From assembly GCA_025738555.1 (NCBI GenBank), contig JAOVFP010000021.1, forward strand, positions 1,240,001 to 1,304,000: a stretch of DNA of 64,000 bases, given 5' to 3'. Both the position numbers and the translations under genes were made by a program. The notes under the pieces were generated by a model, which was given only the letters and a program-made list of their open reading frames with translations, ran no database searches and was not told the DNA's origin. Source of the DNA: Cyathus striatus (Eukaryota > Basidiomycota > Agaricomycetes > Agaricales > Nidulariaceae). Below are positions 54,884 through 64,000 of this stretch, in pieces (the stretch's first letter is position 1; each line of letters begins with the position of its first letter).

Positions 54884-55937
54884 TCTTCACTATTTTCATT
54901 CCCTTCAACATTCTAAATATATTTTAATGAATACTCCTATTTCTTTTCATTACATTCAAATTATGCACCTCAAACATTACCATATCCATTGTAAATTACT
55001 ACAACACCCATTTAATCAATATTATTTTACTCATTATAGTGCTATTGTTATTCACATAAATTTACACATTTAATTGTCCTATTAAATCCATAAGGGGGAA
55101 GAGATTACACCACCCATGTAGTTTATAGTTTATATCTATACACATCCATCCACATTGATCACCCATGTAGATATATACCACTCTTATTCTTCACTAATTT
55201 AATTCCCTCCCAAACATTATCAATTTCACTATTAATTACTACAGTCATGATATATCACCCATGTGGTACATATCATATTTTATAGCCCATTCTTTGCCCT
55301 TCACAGCAGAGTCTTCCTGAATATCACACCCATCACCAAAAACACATAAATTACATCACAAATATATTGAAATAAATGTTCCTCAACATCACTCCCAGTA
55401 TTCACATCAATTACACACATATTATACACTGACCACTAAATATTCTCATCATCAATTGCTGAAAATCAACAAAAAATACACATTACCCACTATAAATTAC
55501 TACACCATCCATCAAATACATCATAATTTATCAATTGTACTCCCATTCTTATTCACATAAATATACTTATTTAATTGTCCTACCAATTCCTAGGGGGGAA
55601 CACATTCCAGCACAATATAATTACAGTAAACAGCAAATCACAACACCTCAAACTCATAAATACACTATAAATCACTACAGCAGTCACCAAATATTCCATA
55701 ATTATTATATATTTATAGTCCCATTAATATCCACAAATATGTACTGTATTATTGTCCTGTTAAAACTCAAGGGGGGAGGGGGGAAAGGGAAATGAAGTCC
55801 CAGCAGCAGAATTTCGTGCATCAGTGCAGCCATCAATTAGCCATTGTGGCATGCACATTGCTTAGTAAAATTAATAAGCAATTATTCACACGGTCCTATT
55901 TATGGGCAAATTCCCAGGCCTTCTCTCTTTCTATTTA
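54884..55937. other. AT-rich module interior, no gene
   Basis: Repeated motif TGTCCTATTAA..AAGGGGGAA occurs at about 55,078, 55,572 and 55,755. The last 150 bp (GAATTTCGTGCATCAG..CCATTGTGGC) recur at 57,145 and 59,785. No coding evidence. Confidence 0.45.
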
Positions 55938-56140
55938 GACAAGCTTTACACCCGTGCTCCGCTACGGGTACGGGAGCCTGTCGGCTCCCTCCTCCGCTCC
56001 ACACAGATGACAGCTTGCTGTGGGGCTGCGCCCCCCAGACCCCCTGCTTCTTCATCCCAGTTCCTTTGGCTGAGGGGCTGCGCCCCCAGACCCCCGCTTT
56101 TTTTCTTCTTGGGGGGTTGCACCCCCCAAACCCCCTGCTA
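55938..56140. repeat. GC-rich hairpin-train block, copy 2
   Basis: Near-identical to copy 1, with ACACCCGTGCTCCGCTACGGG intact (arms ACCCGT/ACGGGT). Preceded by CCCAGGCCTTCTCTC, also seen before copies 3 and 4. Confidence 0.75.
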
Positions 56141-56171
56141 ACCCATGAGCCATGTATCTACCCATGTATTT

Positions 56172-56292
56172 TATATCAACACCCGTGTTGGTTTATATCA
56201 ACACCCGTGTTGGTTTATATCAACACCCGTGTTGGTTTATATCAACACCCGTGTTGGTTTATATCAACACCCGTGTTGGTTTATATCAACAC
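56172..56292. repeat. palindromic minisatellite, 22-bp unit, five copies
   Basis: Unit TTATATCAACACCCGTGTTG, perfect inverted repeat CAACAC-CC-GTGTTG. Homogeneous within the array and different from the unit at 54,820 by paired changes in both arms. Confidence 0.8.
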
Positions 56293-58206
56293 CTAGATTC
56301 AGAAACTGTCCCTTCTCAGGATATCCTATCTGATATACAGATTCTTTCTTTTCGTGAACCCTTGATCTTCTGTTATTTGTTGTCCTACTCACAATGATTG
56401 CAGATCTCCCTGAAAAGGATCATCATTTACACTCAGTTCACATTGATCTACTTCCATCCAATGCAATCTCCATTAATCACACCACATTATTGTCCATGTG
56501 CCTTCCACCATCTCCAATTGATCCACATGCCACATCCTCATGTGTCCTCTATTCTCACACAAAACACCATATTTACACCTGTGTACTTTATATCTACACC
56601 CAAGGCAATCAATACTGAGTATCAATCAGTTAGAGCTCCCTTTAATTTATTGCACCTGATTTAGGTTATATTACCCATGTGGTAAGAAACACACTAAATT
56701 ATTTATACTACATTTTTATTCTTCCTTTACTACTCTTAGCCTTCACTATTTTCATTCCCTTCAACATCCTAAATATATTTCAACTCATACTCTTATTTCT
56801 ATTCATTACACTCAAATTATACACCCCAAAAATTACAATATCCACCATAAATTACTATAGTCCCCATCAAATAATTTATTATTTACTCATTATAATCCTA
56901 TGGTTATCCTCATAAATATATACATATTTAAGTGTCCTATTATATTCAAAGGGGGAACACATTAAAGCATATCTGTCACAGCTGAAACTGTCAAAATACA
57001 CTATAAATTCCAATACTACCCTCCCAAAAACTCCGAAAATTTCCACAAATAAATCTTTATGGTGCCGTTAATATCCACAAAAAATATACACCATTAATTG
57101 TGCTGCTTAAACTCAAGAGGGGGGGAAGGGAAAGGAAGTGGCAGCAGCAGAATTTCGTGCATCAGTCCAGCCATCAATTGGCCATTGTGGCGTGCTTAGT
57201 CATTTTGCTTAGTCACTTAATTTCTTTTTCGGTCCAATCTACCCATGAAATCTCATCTGAATGCGGTAGAGATCCAATCTATTGTGATATAATGGTAACA
57301 GATCCCATCGTCTTTCCTCCAAATACGGTAACACCCTCCAAAAACAACAATCATGCCTAAAACGGCAATCTGTGTACAGTCATCAACCATCAAACATGAC
57401 ACCTCACCCAACGTGACAAACCCAATTGATTGACCTCTCCTCACCTCAAATCTGTGGCTATCGCTATAATTCTTTTTGTATTTTGAGGACTAGTATCTCA
57501 GGAATGAGTTCAAACAATATTTTTACAAGTATATATTGAAATAGATATATGACACATAAATTAAGTTGGAGAGTTACCCCAAACATGAGATTTCCAAAAA
57601 ATACATGGCATAGATTACTCAATAAAGGTACTTGATTTAACTGTTTTATAAAATAGGCAACTATTATTTAATGTAATAAACCTCTATAAATGTTTTTATG
57701 GTAAAGTACATCTATGTTCTCTGATATATCACTAGAAATCAGAAGTGCTCAGTGTTGCGAGACAAGGAGGTTTTGTTTATATTAATGATCCGAACTTCGG
57801 CAATCTTTAATTTTGAAGTGCTCCGTAATGAACTGTATAGCCATCAACGGCTGTCACGCCGCGTGATTTTGCTCAAAATTCAGTCCCGTCAACTATTTTG
57901 CGAATGTTCGTTCCCTACTAAAACACAGTGTGATAAAAATTATACAGAATGATTCTATAAGATTATATCTATCCATATGTACAATTTTTATAGTAGAATA
58001 TGTACTAAATGATGTGCAATCACACCTTCAAGTTTTGTTGTCACGTTGAATGGTTGATGACTGTAAATAATAATAAATAACGCATATTTCTATTTCCAAA
58101 ATATCCCCAAACCGCAATTTCTCACAAACCATTCCCGGCTATCCCCAAATAGCGTTCCCACGCTACATCTATATCCACTTTCCCAGGCCTTCTCTCATTA
58201 TATATA
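56293..58206. other. AT-rich module interior, no gene
   Basis: 56,288-56,640 is closely repeated at 58,996-59,400 (starting ACACCTAGATTCAGAAACTG). G-rich tracts at about 56,950 and 57,115. Ends with GTTCCCACGCTACATCTATA, shared with 60,060. No protein family seen. Confidence 0.45.
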
Positions 58207-58410
58207 GACAAGCTTTACACCCGTGCTCCGCTACGGGTACGGGAGCCTGTCGGCTCCCTCCTCCGCTCCACACGACTGACAGCTTGCTGTGGGGCTGTGC
58301 CCCCCAGACCCCCTGCTTCTTCATCCCTGTTCCAAAGGCTGAGGGGCTGCGCCCCCAGACCCCTGCTTTTTTTCTTCTTGGGGGGTTGCACCCCCCAAAC
58401 CCCCTGCCTA
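58207..58410. repeat. GC-rich hairpin-train block, copy 3
   Basis: Same hairpin order as copies 1 and 2, with a few substitutions in the linkers. Confidence 0.75.
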
Positions 58411-58421
58411 CCCATGAGGAA

Positions 58422-58527
58422 ATATGCACCCGTGTAGATTATATATGCACCCGTGTAGATTATATATGCACCCGTGTAGATTATATATGCACCCGTGTAG
58501 ATTATATATGCACCCGTGTAGATTATA
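58422..58527. repeat. palindrome-derived minisatellite, 21-bp unit, five copies
   Basis: Unit ATATATGCACCCGTGTAGAT, homogeneous. Here one arm is changed (GCAC versus GTGTAG), so the palindrome is imperfect. Confidence 0.8.
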
Positions 58528-60113
58528 GACATACCTGTAATGTATATATTCTATATATTGTACATTGCCCATGTCTTATATCATATATATCACATCCATC
58601 ACTAATTACACATAAATTACATTATCAATCTACCTTTTATATATATAACATATTATATATAACATCATCTTTTCATCACAACCAACCTTGATTTCAGCAA
58701 CCCCTTTCTTAAATTTTCACTATGAAACATGGCTTTCTTGTGAAACAAAACCAAAATACTGGGAAACCTGCTCACAAAACAGGTGTCCAATAACACACCC
58801 ATCTTGTTTACATCTCCACACATCCTCACTACATACATCCGCACACATCAATCACCCATCACCATTTACACTTAACTTATATCACTTACATATCTCTTCT
58901 CCTATCACTCAATGTCTCAACCCAAACTTTATCAAACACACCATTAATTACTACTGTCCTAATCAAATATATAATATCTAATCACGGTTATATATCTACA
59001 CCTAGATTCAGAAACTGTCCCTTCTCAGGATATCCTATCTGATATACAGATTCTTTCTTTTGGTGCACCCATCCTACTCACAGCAATTGCAGATCTCCCT
59101 GAAAAGGATGAACATTTGTACTCAGTTCACATTGATCTACTTCCACCCAATGCAATCTCCATTAATCACACCACATTATTGTGCATGTGCCTTCCACCAT
59201 CTCCAATTCATGCACATGCCACATCCTCATGTGTCCTCTATTCTCACACAAAAACACCATATTTACACCTGTGTAGCTTATATCTACACCCATGTTATTT
59301 ACATCTACACCCCATCAAATCCTCCCCCTCCCCCCCAAAAATATAGATCTCTCAACTATCTCCTGAGATCAATAGTATCAATCAGTTAGAGCTCCTTTTA
59401 ATCTATTGCATCTTACCTATCAGAAATATATCTACACACATTCATTCACATTTCACACCTATTACTTTTTATACTTAAATTACATCACACTCATATATCT
59501 ATTCTCCTATGAATCAATTCCAAAATACACTAACATCTAATTTAATTATTATAGTCCCATTATCCTATTACATCAAAAGGGGGAACACATTACACCAATA
59601 TATAACTAACACACCTGACACACTCAAAATCACTATAAATTTTCAATACCACCCTCCCACAAATCCCAATATTTCTACACATATATTTTATAGTGCTGTT
59701 ACTATATATATATATATACTGTATTATTGTGGTCTATAAACTCAAGAGGGGGGGGGGGAAGGGAAAGTAAGTGCCAGTAGCAGAACTTACAATTTCGTGC
59801 ATCAAGTCCAGCCATCAAACAGCCATTGTGGCGTGCTTTGTCATTTGCTTTGTCATTTAATTTCTCTATTAGGTTTAAGCTGATCCATCAAAATATGGTA
59901 ACAGATCTGAATCTCATCCAAATCTCATCTAAATCTCATCAATCTTGTTCAAAAACAGTCATTTCTAAATATCGCAATCTCCCACAAACCATCCGCGGTT
60001 ATCTTCCGGGGATTCCGAAAGCAGCTATCCGGATTCCCAAAACAGCCATCCCCATATAGCGTTCCCACGCTACATCTATATCCACTTTCCCAGGCCTTCT
60101 CTCATTATATATA
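58528..60113. other. AT-rich module interior, no gene
   Basis: Second copy of the module interior (58,996-59,400 matches 56,288-56,640; 59,725-60,113 matches 57,100-58,206 in part). No coding evidence. Confidence 0.45.
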
Positions 60114-60318
60114 AGACAAGCCTTACACCTGTGCTCCGCTACGGGAACGGGAGCCTGTCGGCTCCCTCCTCCACTTCACACGACTGACGGCTTGCTGTGG
60201 GGCTGCGCCCCCCAGACCCCCCGCTTCTTAATCCCAGTGACAAACACTGAGGGGCTGCGCCCCCAGACCCCCGCTTCTTTTTCTTCTTGGGGGGTTGCAC
60301 CCCCCAAACCCCCTGCTT
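60114..60318. repeat. GC-rich hairpin-train block, copy 4, beside the Helitron gene
   Basis: Lies about 110 bp beyond the Helitron stop codon. In the Helitron sense it is downstream of the gene, where a Helitron 3' end with hairpin is expected. A canonical CTRR end could not be fixed. Confidence 0.65.
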
Positions 60319-60427
60319 AATATTTCAGCTTCAAATCTCTTTTTCCAATTCATCACTTATTTTCAAAATATATATATCATACACTACCAAACACTACTAA
60401 AATCTTATCTACAGTATCAATCATAAA

Positions 60428-63400
60428 TCAAAGTAACACTTCAGGGTACACTATATTTTTTGTTACAGCTTCTTCACTTCTGGCATCCCAAATCACCTTC
60501 ATCTGACCAACTGATCGAACTCGAGACACTCCAACATAAAACTGCCCATGTGTAAACACCCCATTCCGAAGATCCAATCCAACATGTGAAACTGATTGTC
60601 CTTGTGATTTATTGATCGTCATCGCAAATGCAAGTCGAACAGGGAACTGATGTCGACAAAACCGAAATGGCACTTGTGAAGCAGATGGCTCAAGTTTCAT
60701 ACGTGGTATGAACACCTGTGATCCTCTCTTGTCCCCAGTTAATAATCGCACTTGTAATACTCTGTTCCGTATGGCTGTAATCACTCCACGACTTCCATTG
60801 CACACTCCATCAGAAACACTCAGGTTTCGAAGTACCATCACAGGGTATCCAATCTTCAACTCCAAGTGTGCCAGTGGTAATCCAGAGCAGTTGATCGTGT
60901 TCAGGTACTCCACAGGGTAAAGAAGCTCCCCATTATACCCATGATCATCTGGAAGTGTATCTGCACTGTGCAGTGAAGTCGCCTCCCCTGGGAATGAAGA
61001 CAGAATCTGAGAGTTCAGACCATCCACATCATCATTTCGACTTGACAGAATTGTTCTTTCAGCATAGTACTCATCTCCATTCCCTTCAGCTGAATCAAGT
61101 CCAGGGTAGATTGTCGAAATTAGTGACTCCACAGTATTTGAAGCACACTTGAAGTGATTTGGTATTTGGATATCTTCATTAACAGTGTGCCCTCCATGAC
61201 CCACAGCCAGTTGCCATGCAGCAAAATCTCGTTCATCTGCATCCTCCACATTTAATCGCATGTTACATCGCAAGTGAATCACTGTAATGTCTGCCCAAAG
61301 ATCAGATCTCTGAAGGCATGCTGACACAATTTGAGGTCGGCTCCCTCGCACCACCACTGGAAGGATTTGCTGCCAGTCTCCACCATACACCACAGTGCAT
61401 CCTCCAAATGCTCGATTATTGCGACGAAGGTCTTTGAAAGTGCGACTCACTGCCTCATGGATATGTCGATGCTGCATTGGTGCCTCATCCCAAAACACTG
61501 CATCAGCCTTCTTAATCAGCCCAGCAAGATCAGATCCCCATGCAATATTGCACATCGATGTCTCATTGATGTCAATTGGAATCTTGAACACAGAGTGAGC
61601 TGTTCGCCCTCCAATAATCAGAAGTGCAGCAATCCCTGATGATGCAACAACAATCACTATCTTTCCCTCCCCCCGAAGGTAATAGCATAGTGTGTTGTAC
61701 ACATAGGTCTTTCCTGTTCCTCCTGGGCCATGCAAGAAGAAGAGCTCCCCAGATTTAGACTCAATGGCCTGCACTATCTGATCAAAGGCTGCCCGCTGCT
61801 CCTCATTCAAAGTCTGCAGTCGCTCCTGACCCAGAGCATGCTGTTCCACTAAATTGTATGCAGTGTATACTGCAATCAATGGATTGTTTGACTGGTCTTC
61901 CCTCCTGTTGTTTGCTTGCTGCTCTCGTTCGCGCCAGTTCTCTGTTGGTAGTGGCATATCTATCCATTGTGACAGAGACTTCCCAGAACTGATTAGAAAT
62001 TTATCAATCAGATACAGCCCATAATCATAGATTTGTTCCTCTGTAGGATCTGCAAGATGAAGGTGTGTTCGAATGATGTGTCCCAGATCATCGCAGATGT
62101 GTTCCTTAAACTCATTCCAGAGTCCCACATAGTCCACAGGTCCACAGTCTCGAAGAATCGTCCCAAACAGGCTGCGCAGCTGATAACCTGTCTTCATAGC
62201 AGCAGCATCTCGCAAACACTCTCTCCATTCACCATCATCCTGCAGAAGTCCTAAAGCCAGACATGCCTGTCTGAATGTCGGATGCACAACTCCATCAACT
62301 GTTCGCAAGTTGGCAAAGGATTTTGCACCCTTGACTACTGTCAGCAATGTTCGCAGGTAGAATCGCTCCCCAGCATTTGGATGGACAAAGTATGTCCGTC
62401 CAATGGCAAATCCTCGCTGACGAACTGTCCATGTGCGCTCAGTTTTATTCCACACAAATGTATTGGGCATGTCCTGGTACAGAACCTCCCGTGCTGCTGG
62501 GTATTGAATGTTGGCCTTAAAGTAAGCAGTAAGAGTTGTATCTTGTGTTGATGCACGCTCTGCCACCTCCTGCACATCTTCAGCATTCTGATCATATATA
62601 ACAGACTGCTCATTTGGAAGATGAAGTGCCAGCCGAACTACATTTGGGACCTCTTCATGCAATTTAAATGCAAACAGTCGCCACAGAGCCTCACAGGGAG
62701 AGACATAGCGAGCATCCAAGAATGTCTTCATCTCATCCAGTTCCCTTGAAAACTCCACTGTAGCGCGATCATGGCCTTTGAAAATGTACTTGTAAATGTA
62801 CTTGATGGCCTTGATTGATGCAATGCATTCAACATTAATGTGGCACCGGTACTTCCATGACAGATATCGGTTGTATGGTGCAACCCAGCAGTTATTCACT
62901 GGAGTCCCATCCCTGGTCATGGGCTGAAATCTAGTAATCTCCCTCCTTCTCAGAACAGAATATGAATCATCTGTGATGATGGTCTCATCCCGATAAGCCT
63001 TTGGAAATCCCTTTGAGCACTTGCCTCCCTCCATGCATGACTGATTGCTGCCAGGACCGCAGGGTTTGTGAATCATGGTTCTCAGAATCAAGTCATACAG
63101 CTCAGGTTCAGTCTCAGGATCAGGAAGTTCAGCAGTGATCATGCTGTCAATGTCCTCAGGAGTGCGCAACTTGTCCTCAGGAGCCACAAATGCAATTAAA
63201 TGCATATGTGGCAGTCCACGCTTCTGGTATTCAATGGTATGGATATGTGCAACACATTTCCCAAGGATGCCCTCCTGGTAGATATCTCGGATGATCTGCT
63301 GCTGAATTTGACGAAACACCCGAACCACAATATCTGGCCAATCATGAGCTTCCACCCCTTCAGGGAGGGCACTCTTCACATCTGGGTGATGGGGATCCAT

Positions 63401-64000
63401 GGTCACTGTGCAGAAGTAGTCTGGATACTTAAAGTGCCGGTTGATGGCCAGTGCATCCTGACAGTTCTGCTGCATGAATCGAGCACTTCCTGCAAAACTT
63501 GATGGAATGATCACCCTTTTCCCAAGATCCTCCCCTTGCACATCTGGATTAACTGCAATGGCATCCACTATTCCCTGATAGGTTTCAGCGCGGATCTCTG
63601 GTTGATGACCATCAATCCAATGCAACCGACCCTGCTCAGTGGTTGCCCATGTATCCACAATATACTCCTGAAACAGCTTTTTTGTCCTGAATTGATGAAG
63701 TGCCTGACCAACATGTGGATGGATGTAGTAACGAAAATGCTCAATCTGTGAGACATGCTTGCGCTTCCTTGTTGTGGGTGCATCCTCCTCCTGTCCTGGT
63801 GCCCTGTTGGGCAAATGATCCACATTATCCACCTCCTCCACACCATCATATTTAATGCCAGGCTGCCACCCAAGTTGACCTTGTGGAAACAGGATTGGAT
63901 AGTGAAATGACCAATACATTGCATTCACCTCACTGATTCTCTCCAGTCTACCATCAAGGCAATGCATGATCACCTCGCGAGGTCCCTCCACCTGATCACC
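60428..64000 (-). CDS. Helitron Rep/helicase (5' end beyond the window)
   Basis: The frame is open from the right edge to the stop at 60,428 (at least 1,190 codons) with no interruption. Counting from the GTG codon at 63,991: a Helitron-like N-terminal region (about 20-180), the HUH Rep motif LPHMHLIAFV (about 260) and the tyrosine motif IKYIYKYIFKGHD (about 396-408) with two Tyr; then a Pif1-type SF1 helicase with Walker A GPGGTGKT (about 755), Walker B VFWDEAPM (about 834), GGDWQQILPVV, and C-terminal MTINKSQGQS and YVGVSRVRS. Helitrons move by rolling-circle replication using Rep nicking and helicase unwinding. No introns needed. In contrast to the other elements here there are no stops, so it may be recent or still active. 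The N-terminus and the 5' TC end lie outside the window. Confidence 0.93.
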   Translation of the reverse strand, partial: GDQVEGPREVIMHCLDGRLERISEVNAMYWSFHYPILFPQGQLGWQPGIKYDGVEEVDNVDHLPNRAPGQEEDAPTTRKRKHVSQIEHFRYYIHPHVGQALHQFRTKKLFQEYIVDTWATTEQGRLHWIDGHQPEIRAETYQGIVDAIAVNPDVQGEDLGKRVIIPSSFAGSARFMQQNCQDALAINRHFKYPDYFCTVTMDPHHPDVKSALPEGVEAHDWPDIVVRVFRQIQQQIIRDIYQEGILGKCVAHIHTIEYQKRGLPHMHLIAFVAPEDKLRTPEDIDSMITAELPDPETEPELYDLILRTMIHKPCGPGSNQSCMEGGKCSKGFPKAYRDETIITDDSYSVLRRREITRFQPMTRDGTPVNNCWVAPYNRYLSWKYRCHINVECIASIKAIKYIYKYIFKGHDRATVEFSRELDEMKTFLDARYVSPCEALWRLFAFKLHEEVPNVVRLALHLPNEQSVIYDQNAEDVQEVAERASTQDTTLTAYFKANIQYPAAREVLYQDMPNTFVWNKTERTWTVRQRGFAIGRTYFVHPNAGERFYLRTLLTVVKGAKSFANLRTVDGVVHPTFRQACLALGLLQDDGEWRECLRDAAAMKTGYQLRSLFGTILRDCGPVDYVGLWNEFKEHICDDLGHIIRTHLHLADPTEEQIYDYGLYLIDKFLISSGKSLSQWIDMPLPTENWREREQQANNRREDQSNNPLIAVYTAYNLVEQHALGQERLQTLNEEQRAAFDQIVQAIESKSGELFFLHGPGGTGKTYVYNTLCYYLRGEGKIVIVVASSGIAALLIIGGRTAHSVFKIPIDINETSMCNIAWGSDLAGLIKKADAVFWDEAPMQHRHIHEAVSRTFKDLRRNNRAFGGCTVVYGGDWQQILPVVVRGSRPQIVSACLQRSDLWADITVIHLRCNMRLNVEDADERDFAAWQLAVGHGGHTVNEDIQIPNHFKCASNTVESLISTIYPGLDSAEGNGDEYYAERTILSSRNDDVDGLNSQILSSFPGEATSLHSADTLPDDHGYNGELLYPVEYLNTINCSGLPLAHLELKIGYPVMVLRNLSVSDGVCNGSRGVITAIRNRVLQVRLLTGDKRGSQVFIPRMKLEPSASQVPFRFCRHQFPVRLAFAMTINKSQGQSVSHVGLDLRNGVFTHGQFYVGVSRVRSVGQMKVIWDARSEEAVTKNIVYPEVLL

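Noticed and set aside
56172..58527. CRISPR-like arrays
   Set aside because: Units are contiguous with no unique spacers, and the genome is eukaryotic. These are minisatellites.
60100..60120. Canonical Helitron 3' end (CTRR then T)
   Set aside because: Sequence around ACAAGC differs between copies and shows CTTA, CTAA or none at the expected place, and flanks are shared among modules, so the terminus cannot be fixed from this window.

Overview
The window reads as a transposon-rich stretch of a filamentous fungal genome, most likely a basidiomycete (Agaricomycetes-like). The reasons are host genes cut by many 45-65 nt GT..AG introns, a chromodomain Ty3/gypsy element, a Helitron with Rep and Pif1-type helicase domains, and Tc1/mariner-type elements whose transposases are themselves spliced. 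I could not assign a species. There are no rRNA genes, no convincing functional tRNA and no CRISPR array.

Layout. 1-8 kb: AT-rich, CpG-poor decayed sequence with fragments of tRNA-like repeats, a 1.26-kb element with long inverted repeats and a 366-bp insertion. 7,995-16,995: a 9.0-kb gypsy/chromovirus with 665-bp LTRs and TSD TCTAT. Its single gag-pol frame is on the minus strand and is broken by TGA codons; a plus-strand gene for a Zn2Cys6-like coiled-coil protein lies between pol and the 3' LTR. 17-28.4 kb: arrays of tRNA-like repeats, interrupted by a 3.05-kb Tc1-type element carrying two convergent genes (20,094-23,145). 28,430-30,109: a non-autonomous 1.68-kb element with 24-bp TIRs, a 9-bp TSD and many TTCGAGT repeats. 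31,163-33,983: an intact 11-exon short-chain dehydrogenase (SDR) gene with one 1.36-kb pyrimidine-rich intron. 34.2-35.4 kb: a second class of tRNA-like array. 36.7-38.1 kb: an LRAT/NlpC-P60-like gene. 43.3-44.7 kb: a spliced multi-pass membrane protein gene. 45.3-46.7 kb: a probable F-box pseudogene. 47.1-51.4 kb: a degraded duplicate of the 31.8-35.7 kb block, including an SDR pseudogene. 51.4-60.3 kb: about 2-kb modules, each starting with a GC-rich train of hairpins followed in most cases by palindromic ACACCCGTGT minisatellites, one of them split by a 3.17-kb TA-flanked DNA transposon. 60.4-64 kb: an uninterrupted Helitron Rep/helicase frame running off the right edge.

How it fits together. 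Most of the sequence is nested insertion. The same tRNA-like segment occurs empty at about 27.5-28.4 kb, split by the Tc1 element at 20-23 kb, and split by the gypsy element at 8-17 kb, so several insertions have their own empty-site control inside the window. Copies left of about 23.7 kb have lost CpG to TpG/CpA relative to their paralogs at 25-28 kb. Almost all stops in the transposon genes are TGA, and where a partner codon can be inferred it is CGA. This points to cytosine methylation and deamination silencing the left block. The apparently intact genes are the SDR gene, the membrane protein gene, possibly the LRAT-like gene, and the Helitron frame.
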